From: Asterias amurensis
Taxonomy: Eukaryota; Echinodermata; Asteroidea; Forcipulatida; Asteriidae
Reading direction: 5' to 3'
Length of the DNA: 64,000 bases
NCBI RefSeq assembly: GCF_032118995.1
Contig: NC_092656.1
Span: 19,240,965 to 19,304,964, forward strand
In this document: positions 57,401-64,000 of the stretch, one piece after another
How positions within the stretch are numbered: the stretch's first letter is position 1
Layout: the number at the start of each line of letters is the position of its first letter
The notes under the pieces: generated by a model
Told to the model about the DNA's origin: nothing
Seen by the model: only the letters and a program-made list of their open reading frames with translations
The model's database searches: none
Made by a program: the position numbers and the translations under genes

Positions 57401-60400
57401 TGACAACTCAACCCAGCGTTGCCTTTGAGATGTCCCATCATCATGTTTAAGAAAGTGTACTTTGCCCGGACACTGACGTTACCATTGAGTACACAGCATT
57501 ACTGACAACTCAACCCAGCGTTGCCTTTGAGATGTCCCATCATCATGTTTAAGAAAGTGTACTTTGCCCGGACACTGACGTTACCATTGAGTACACAGCA
57601 TTACTGACAACTTAACCCAGCGTTGCCTTTGAGATGTCCCATCATCATGTTTAAGAAAGTGTACTTTGCCCGGACACTGACGTTACCATTGAGTACACAG
57701 CATTACTGACAACTCAACCCAGCGCTGCCTTTGAGATGTCCCATCATCATGTTTAAGAAAGTGTACTTTGCCATGACACTGACGTTACCATTGAGTACAC
57801 AGCATTACTGACAACTCAACCCAGCGCTGCCTTTGATGTCTATCGGTAGATTACGATCACCACTACGTGTCAGGCTTTTAGAAAGGATTCAACTCTATAT
57901 GCATGTCTGATTGAGACTCCCCTTAATGTTAATATTCTACTTGGGCTACTTTAAACTTGGCATTATACTAGACTATTGAGAAGATGAGAGGAATTTCAAA
58001 TTTAAGATAATCCAGATGGATTTTTTCTTTATAACTGATCGCCTGTTTCCTGCATGCATGTATATTATATACTTGTAGGTATTCAACACACAAACAAGAA
58101 GATTCGTGAGAAGAAAAAAGAAAAAATTAACTTCAGACATTTATCTCGCAGATTTGATTCTAACTGCCCACAAATTCACCTGGGTCTAATTTCGTTAAGC
58201 CTGTAAGCACAAAAACTTGCTAAGCCAAACTCGCTTAACAGAAAATGGTTACCAGGCCAAATTACTTTAAGTTTTGTTGTGACTGGTGCCCCACTCAATT
58301 GTTTTGTGCTTAAAAGCAAATAAATTTGTCAAGCAGTATTTGCTGCTTAAAGGAACACGTTGCCTTGGATCAGTCGAATTGGTCTTTGAAAAGTGTTTGT
58401 AACCGTTTGTTATAAAATGCATATGAGTAGAAAGATGTTGTAAAAGTAGAATACAATGATCCACACAAGTTTGCCTCGAAATTGCACAGTTTTCCTTTTA
58501 CATCGTCGACTAACCAGTCGGCCATCCATAATAAATGGCCATCCATAAATGGCCGACCGTGTTAGATCACAAAGTAAAAGGAAAACCACGTGTTCCTTTA
58601 ACAACTTTTTGAAAGTGGGCTCTGGTCAGTGTCCAAATGTTAAAAAACAAAACCACACATTCTTTTCTTTTTTTCCATCTGAGAATGAAAATCAGTAATT
58701 CTAAGAGGCATATGACCCTTGTGCGTAACTAGACTTTCCAAATGGCCATGAACATCGTTCGTCCCCACTCCAACCCTATCATTATGCCCTCAAGTGATGA
58801 CAAAATGATCGTAAGTAACGTCGAGCTTTATATTTGTGAGCCACAACTCTTCCCGGCTCTTGGGACGATCGTTTTCCTTGAGAACTAATGACGTACTGTG
58901 TATAGTACATCTGGGTCTTTAGCTTTTCTCAAAACGTGGAACATTCCATATTGAGAAAAAGATGGGCCGAGTGTGAGTGGAATAAAAACAAACAAAGCTC
59001 TTGTCGTGTCAAGCACTACAGCTTTTAATTTGAACCTTCGTCACGGAGGTTTGTTCGCTGGAACAGGGTTTGGGAGGGTTGACAGAGACAAGTTTACATG
59101 TTGAGATGAAGTTGGGAGTTATTTTGATTATGTTTTACTCAACTGTTTTCATAAGGTAGTTATTTAGAGGGTGCTCAATGTGGGCGGACTGAAAAAAATT
59201 AGGAGCTGGGATGAAAGATTTTTTCTTCAAGAAGTGCTTACCTTTAAACCCTGCCAAGGTAAACTACCTCTAAGGAAGTACATGAACATGTGACCCATGG
59301 CCTCCAAGTCATCTCGCCGACTTTGCTCTGAAAGAAGAAGACAGGGAAAATAAACTTTAAACACCTAGTTTTTAATACTACAATGGCCCGCATAAAAAAA
59401 TAATGGGTACAGGTTTCTTGCCTTTAAAACAATACCCTGACAATAAATTAACAGAATCAAATACATTTTTGAGAGACATTGTTGTCTTCAGAAAACAATA
59501 GCAAACATTTCTCATTTATGATTGACGTTTAAGAATATACACCAAGGTGTAGTGAAAACAAAAAAAATCCATTTTGGTTGCTCGTTGAATCAAACATGCT
59601 GCTTTAACGATGCCCTTTACACCTCAATGCCAAAGCCAGGAAAATAACACTGTATCAAGAAATCCTAGCCAAACACGTCAACAAAAACCAGCAGCACGAT
59701 TCTTAAAATGTCACAGCAACAAAAGGTACCCCCCCCCTATTGGCTTCCCTGGATGGTATGACAATGACATTCTGTCCTTCCGAGCTTCAACTGATCAAAT
59801 TACTCCAAAGAAACTTGGGGGGATAATCAGATAATCCCCACCCCTCGCGGAATTGTCGTTAAACGAGCAAACCCTTAACAGTATCGTGTATTTGTTTGAA
59901 TTAAATTAAAGATGTGTTTTCCAGAAATTAAAAACCAAAACGGATAAAGTTTGAAATGTGCTGCCTTTAGTCCTTAGAGAGGAGGATTTCCGAGAGAGGA
60001 CGATTTTTAAAAGGATGATGAAAGAAAAGATGAGGAGTTGGTAATTACTGATGTTTTTATTTGTTTTAAATAGACTAGAAATTCAATAGACTATGCAAGT
60101 CTCGCACTCTGATAAGGTATGCAATTTTGTTTCCTTTGCATCTTAAAAGCAATCTTCCTGGAAACCCAAGGTTCCCCAAAGATGTTCAAATACACATGAG
60201 GCTTGCTTTCGGTTTACAAACTCTAATCATCTTGAAAACCAGAAGCTGTTTCCGGCTTCATGCATCCGTCATAATTTTTAAAACTGTAAACAAACCCAAT
60301 CGTATTTCTCTTACAATTCAAGGCTAAGACAAATTTAATTACCGGTATAACAGATTTAACCTGTCACCTTCAACAAAATTTTACTGGCTAGTTGTAAGAA

Positions 60401-63009
60401 ACCGTCTCAAGAACAAAAAAAGTGTGAATAAATGAGCTAATTTAACAAACCAATTCAAAACATTCTCATTAATTGTAAAATCAAAACTTTTGGAACACGT
60501 ATTTTATATGTGATTTTTTCTTTTCTTTTTTTCCCTACTGTACAATTTTTTTTAGTGAGAGCAAATTTTGTTCTGCCACTACAGATAAACGTTTCCCGCT
60601 TTGCTATTAGAGTCTTAAAGAAAGGGGTGTGACAACTTTAATAGTCCTTGCCTCCTCTCTCGTTATTGATTAAACATTCAGATGAAATATCGCATGAATT
60701 TGCTCGCTTTCGTCGCTTCGCATCCCTTGTCTTTACCATTCCTTGTTTTTTGTGATGTGGGAATCTAAGACGGCTAGTGGAAATTGATGTTGTCCGTCTT
60801 TACTTTCCTGGAGAGCCAAGAAATTATGAGAGCTCGGGCGTTTGTCTTAATGCTCTCAGAGGAAATCTCCAGCCCAAGGTTTCTTTTGATATTTTATTTC
60901 TTCACACGGTACTGTCTGTTGATATGACAACACCTAGGTCTGGAATTATACAGGCTCGTCTTGGCAAGGTTTGTATGACAGGTGTTGGGGAGTTAAAGTG
61001 TGTTCAGACGTCTTGGGAGGGTACCCAGAGCGGGATTGAAAGTGCGCCTTTAGCTGAAAAGATTTCTTGACAAGTGAGTCTGCGTTTAACATTTTGCCTT
61101 AGAAAACAAATAAACAAAAAACACCACAGATATACAATCGTGATTTGTTTGAGAATCGTTTGAGAATCATATCTCTGGTGCATACCTTGCGATATGTTTG
61201 AGAATGGTTTGAGAATCATATCTTTGGTGCATACCTTGCACATTAACAGCACCAATTGGAGACTTTGGGACGCTAGGTGGCAGCAGACTTACCAGGTAAA
61301 TTTCCATTGTTTACGTAGTTCTGAACGTGCGCACATGACCGAGAACAATGGATTTTACCTGGTAAGTCTGCTGCCACCAAGCGTCCCAAAAGTCTCCCAT
61401 TGTGTAACACAAGCCGGGAATTTCATCTTTGAGAGGGCAGGGCCATTTTTATTTTGAAAAGGGCACCTCCTTTGGAAAAATTTAAAGTCAATTGAAAACT
61501 TTTAAAGGGCACCAACATGACCAAGGTCAGTATATAAAACAAGCTTTTTTTAACAACATCAACACATACTTTCTGAAAATCTGTCCATTCTTTCTAACTG
61601 CCTCAAGACAACCTGAGAGACGTCACAAGTCTTAGAATTGGTTCATAACCAAAGTGCAGTAAATATTCAGTATTTGTCTGATTCCAGCGTCGATTTCACC
61701 AAACTCTTCCTAACTTAGGATTAATCTTAGGACTTAGGACGGGTTCAGTTCCGTATCCAAATACGTAGGACGAATTGAACCCATCCTAAGTTAGGACGGG
61801 TAAACCGTCCTAACTCGAGTTAGGATTAATCCCAGCATTTCGTGAAATCGGCCGCAGCACACATAACCATGCCTGAATGTTTACAGGCCTCCCATCTACC
61901 TGTACACCCCAAGCACCTGTTTGTCTGTGGGGTATGAATACATTAGGCACAGGGATAATTAATTGACCTTGAGTCTGCAATCTTTGAGGGCAATGACAGC
62001 CATTATAAACTGTAAGTAAACCTAACGGTTATTAATTATCATGAGGTAGACATAGCAAAATAGTCACCATCAAGGTTTGGGGGGGGGGGGGTTACGGATC
62101 ACCTATTCATTGCTAGTTGAAGAGGTTTGCGTATACAGTGTACTCTTAAATTGATAGATCAGTGCATGTTTGTACCTTCAACCTACATGTTTGTCAATTC
62201 AGAAGCACCAGGGATAAACATGGGTTAATGTTGCAGCCGAGGGTTACCCTACTTTTGAAACAACATCAGGCAATCACTTCACTTGCATTTTATCTTACTT
62301 GGTCACGTTACACAATAATAGTATCAAGATGGCATGTCATGGCTGAGCGATTTAGCACACTGGTGTTTCTGATCAGAAGAGTATGGGTTCGAGTCCCAGT
62401 CTTGACATTTATGTCTTTAGGCAAGACACTTGACCTTTACTGCTTTGTCCTTACCCTTTGAATGGGACACAAAGCCACAAGTCTCATGTGTAGTGTACTG
62501 CCAATCAAAGAACCCAGTTCCACTTATTGCTAAGAGAAGGGGGTCTGCCCTGATGTTTCTGGCAGTGTTTGCTAAGTGCACTACACCACCGTATACTGTC
62601 TTATATACTGTACATGTACTGTCATATATGGTGCTATACAAATCAATCACCTTATTTAACCCCCCCCCCCCTCCCCCCTCAATAATGTTCCTGATCGTTC
62701 AAACGCCTTTAGTAGGCTAACTGGTAGAAACAAGTTAAACTCCGGTATTATTACTTTACACAGTGACAACTCACCTTTCCCTAGATGCGTGTTGATGCTC
62801 ATGTAGCGCGCTGTACCCGTCAGACTCTTGTGCTCCCTGTAGGGAATGTGCTTGTTGGTCTCGGGGTCTATGTACTCCTTGGCCAGGCCAAAGTCAATGA
62901 TGTGGATTGTGTTCTGGTGTTTACTGGACTGGCGACCGATGAGAAAGTTCTCTGGTTTAATGTCTCGATAGATCAAGTGCTTACTATGTACATATTCTAT
63001 TCTGTGCAG
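48420..63009 (-). CDS. CSNK1G: Casein kinase 1 gamma, C-terminal seven exons (5' part outside window)
   Basis: A membrane-attached Ser/Thr kinase of the CK1 gamma group (Drosophila gilgamesh, vertebrate CSNK1G1-3), known for LRP6 phosphorylation in Wnt signalling. Exons in transcript order: 62775-63009, 59242-59327, 52027-52111, 50971-51119, 50441-50539, 49029-49207, 48420-48474; 888 nt, 295 aa plus stop. The first exon holds the catalytic loop YRDIKPEN, the [13 protein letters not shown] segment and [16 protein letters not shown]. Next come [20 protein letters not shown], then [20 protein letters not shown]. The end is [17 protein letters not shown]: a Cys cluster for palmitoylation next to a basic stretch. 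About 125 N-terminal residues should lie beyond 64000. The acceptor at 63009 is chosen as CCACAG|CTGCAC (Leu-His-Arg-Ile-Glu-Tyr). Confidence 0.96.
49250..49415 (+). mobile_element. SINE fragment
   Basis: TTTCTGATCAGAAGAGTGTG, CCTTCGGATGAGACATAAAG and GGTCCTGTGTGTTGTGTAAT match the 36736 copy; truncated at both ends. Confidence 0.7.
49681..50345. repeat. 23-bp GC-rich minisatellite in a CSNK1G intron
   Basis: About 29 units of CACCCCTGTCCTCCTCCCCC plus CTA, with small length variants. The minus (transcribed) strand is G-rich with GGGG/GGAGG runs, suggesting quadruplex potential in the pre-mRNA. Because 23 is not a multiple of three and no frame has a stop, all plus-strand frames stay open. 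Confidence 0.95.
50441..50539 (-). other. CSNK1G: Candidate cassette exon of CSNK1G
   Basis: A 99-nt exon, phase 0 at both ends, encodes a polar linker ([20 protein letters not shown] then [12 protein letters not shown]). Because it is symmetric it could be skipped without changing the frame. The C-terminal linkers of vertebrate CSNK1G genes are known to be variably spliced. Confidence 0.6.
51182..51880. mobile_element. 699-bp nonautonomous DNA element with 9-bp target duplication (MULE-like)
   Basis: Terminal inverted repeats of about 38 bp (TAGCCTTGCTCAAGGCAGTC...) flank the element. AAGCCAAAC is present immediately outside both ends (51173-51181 and 51881-51889). A second inner inverted pair (CGCATGCGGAGGCCGTCAGG) lies within. 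No transposase frame was found. The 9-bp duplication suggests the Mutator superfamily. It lies in the CSNK1G intron 51120-52026. Confidence 0.78.
53552..54845. mobile_element. Cluster of family E elements in a CSNK1G intron
   Basis: Three diverged copies are recognisable at about 53552-53795, 54499-54676 and 54676-54845 (GGGCCCAATTTCATAAAATC ... CTTCATGAAATTGGGCC). Between them, 53800-54498 shows no gene. Confidence 0.6.
57327..57836. repeat. Five tandem copies of a 102-bp unit
   Basis: Units start GATGTCCCATCATCATGTTT at 57327, 57429, 57531, 57633 and 57735 and are almost identical. They lie in the 7.1-kb CSNK1G intron. Confidence 0.95.
58182..58346. mobile_element. Family E element, left part
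   Basis: GGGTCTAATTTCGTTAAGCC followed by GCTTAACAGAAAATGGTTAC. It is interrupted by the family B MITE at 58347. Confidence 0.6.
58347..58601. mobile_element. Internally deleted family B MITE
   Basis: Both TTAA ends are kept (TTAAAGGAACACGTTGCC; CACGTGTTCCTTTAA), but most of the right arm is missing. It sits in a CSNK1G intron, apparently inside a family E element. Confidence 0.78.
61254..61402. repeat. Inverted repeat with GGTGGCAG cores
   Basis: Arms of about 53 bp (GGAGACTTTGGGACGCTAGG ...) flank a loop of about 40 bp. Each arm carries CGCTAGGTGGCAGCAG or CGCTTGGTGGCAGCAG, which resembles the CTCF core. Confidence 0.75.
61689..61856. mobile_element. Family G inverted-repeat element
   Basis: GCGTCGATTTCACCAAACTC at the left and TTTCGTGAAATCGGCCGC at the right, with CTAACTTAGGATTAATC inner arms. 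It lies in a CSNK1G intron. Confidence 0.72.
62332..62655 (+). mobile_element. tRNA-derived SINE
   Basis: Head GTCATGGCTGAGCGATTTAG with B-box GGGTTCGAGTCCCAG and a body related to 36736 (GGGGGTCTGCCCTGATGTTT). It lies in a CSNK1G intron. Confidence 0.82.
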
Positions 63010-63199
63010 CTGTGGACGGTGAAGATACGGGAGAGAAAACATCACACAATTAATTTTGATTTTGTCAATAAGTATCACAAAAGAAATGAAGACAAATAAA
63101 TAAGCATTGCAAATAAACAGTATTTTGTCAGAACCATAACTTTTCAAAAAGTAACCTCATTTATAGAACAAATCCCCTTTAAGAAACACTATTATTATT

Positions 63200-63243
<44 letters not shown>

Positions 63244-64000
63244 TTATTTTTTTTCTGGGGGGGGGGGGGGTTCGGTGATGGGTGGTGCGTGTGCGCTGAG
63301 TGCAAGCAATGCGTTGTCCACTGCTGGTGGGAATCATTCATATATTGTTTGACTAAATCATGGCTCAGTGTACCGTATGAAAACTGAAAGCTAAAGGTAA
63401 TATTGAAACTGCATATATTACTCAAAACGAATGAGCGATATAGGTTTCCTCAATGTCCAAAACATCCCCCCTCATCCAATCCTCGACTGACCCACCTGTC
63501 AAACACTCCTTACGGCCCAAGCCTAAACAAACACATATCAATATCACATGTCACTATCATCCTTTCCATTCTGAATGCATATTTCGGCCCCAGTGGATGT
63601 AATATGTAACGCCCCACTGCCTAGCAATCCATCTTTATGTATTCTTAAAGGAAAGATGGCCCGAGGGGTCCGAAGTGTCCAGAAAAATAATGGCTTCCGC
63701 TTGTCTATCAAATTCTTAAAGGGCAATATTTGTAGAGCTTCTACGTGGAGAGACGGAATATTCCGCAGATCTTAGAGGTGGGGTAAAAGTATTTTTGTTT
63801 CAGACAAATTATTTATTTTTAAAATGGCACTGAAAACAATCTCATCTTCTACAATACTTGGCGTAGTTTCATAAATGTACATCCACTTTGTAAACTCAAC
63901 AATGCTGCTACTCAAAAATCACAATTCGCTAGTCAATAGTGGCATTCAGTGTGCGAAAATAAGCTCAGTCTGAATGTTTTGCTACACAAGACTGCTTGAC
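63010..64000. other. Start of the next upstream CSNK1G intron
   Basis: No exon was recognised here. The ATTT microsatellite and a G run are the only structure. The N-terminal CSNK1G exons are expected beyond the window. Confidence 0.7.
63190..63255. repeat. ATTT microsatellite
   Basis: An (ATTT)n run followed by a T and then a G homopolymer, in a CSNK1G intron. Confidence 0.9.

Larger units (their letters stand above)
52112..59241. other. 7.1-kb CSNK1G intron
   Basis: It holds family E and B elements, a family H half and the 102-bp tandem array. Two consecutive plus-strand frames at 55240-55717 have no family resemblance and are not called. Confidence 0.75.
59328..62774. other. 3.4-kb CSNK1G intron
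   Basis: No gene. It contains a 54-bp-spaced direct repeat at 61146-61240 (TTTGAGAATCATATCTCTGG), the GGTGGCAG inverted repeat, a family G element and a SINE. Confidence 0.75.

Noticed and set aside
57327..57836. CRISPR-like array
   Set aside because: Units are contiguous 102-bp copies without spacers, in animal DNA.

Overview
This is a 64 kb window of animal nuclear DNA: AT-rich, with short exons, consensus GT-AG introns and a heavy load of short interspersed and palindromic repeats. The gene content (a CD109-type thioester protein, TRIP4, PCLAF, casein kinase 1 gamma) points to a deuterostome. The repeat families, notably palindromic elements bounded by TTAA, look like those of sea stars (Asterias-like). 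The phylum-level call rests on recognition from memory and is an inference.

Layout. (1) 1486-26852, minus strand: a complete 31-exon gene for a secreted CD109/alpha-2-macroglobulin-family thioester protein. The exon phases close without a gap to 1,560 residues. It has a signal peptide, an intact GCGEQ thioester, a downstream VIH histidine and a Met-rich insert in the bait region. (2) 30140-37783, minus: complete 11-coding-exon TRIP4 (ASC-1), 582 aa, with a C2HC5 zinc finger and an ASCH domain, plus a probable non-coding first exon near 38.5 kb. (3) 38933-40883, plus: complete 4-exon PCLAF (PAF15), 163 aa, with PIP-box, KEN box and an unusually long acidic tail. (4) 48420-63009, minus: the last seven coding exons (295 aa) of casein kinase 1 gamma; the 5' exons lie beyond 64000.

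TRIP4 and PCLAF are divergently transcribed from a shared region of about 1.1 kb that carries two E2F-like sites. From memory, human TRIP4, PCLAF and CSNK1G1 are also neighbours at 15q22, so this looks like microsynteny kept since the deuterostome ancestor, with CSNK1G apparently flipped here. Functionally the four genes are unrelated: extracellular protease trapping/immunity, transcription coactivation and ribosome rescue, PCNA-linked replication, and membrane-attached kinase signalling.

Introns and intergenic DNA are filled with at least four families of TTAA-flanked palindromic MITEs, a GCCCAATTTCATA inverted-repeat family, tRNA-derived SINEs, broken LINE reverse-transcriptase tails, a 699-bp element with 9-bp target duplication, a 138-bp element with 8-bp duplication, and several minisatellites (a telomere-like intron, 30-bp, 23-bp and 102-bp units). 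Several of these sit directly against splice sites. No tRNA gene, rRNA, CRISPR array or prokaryotic feature was seen. Exon borders were called by eye from splice consensus, reading frame and family resemblance.
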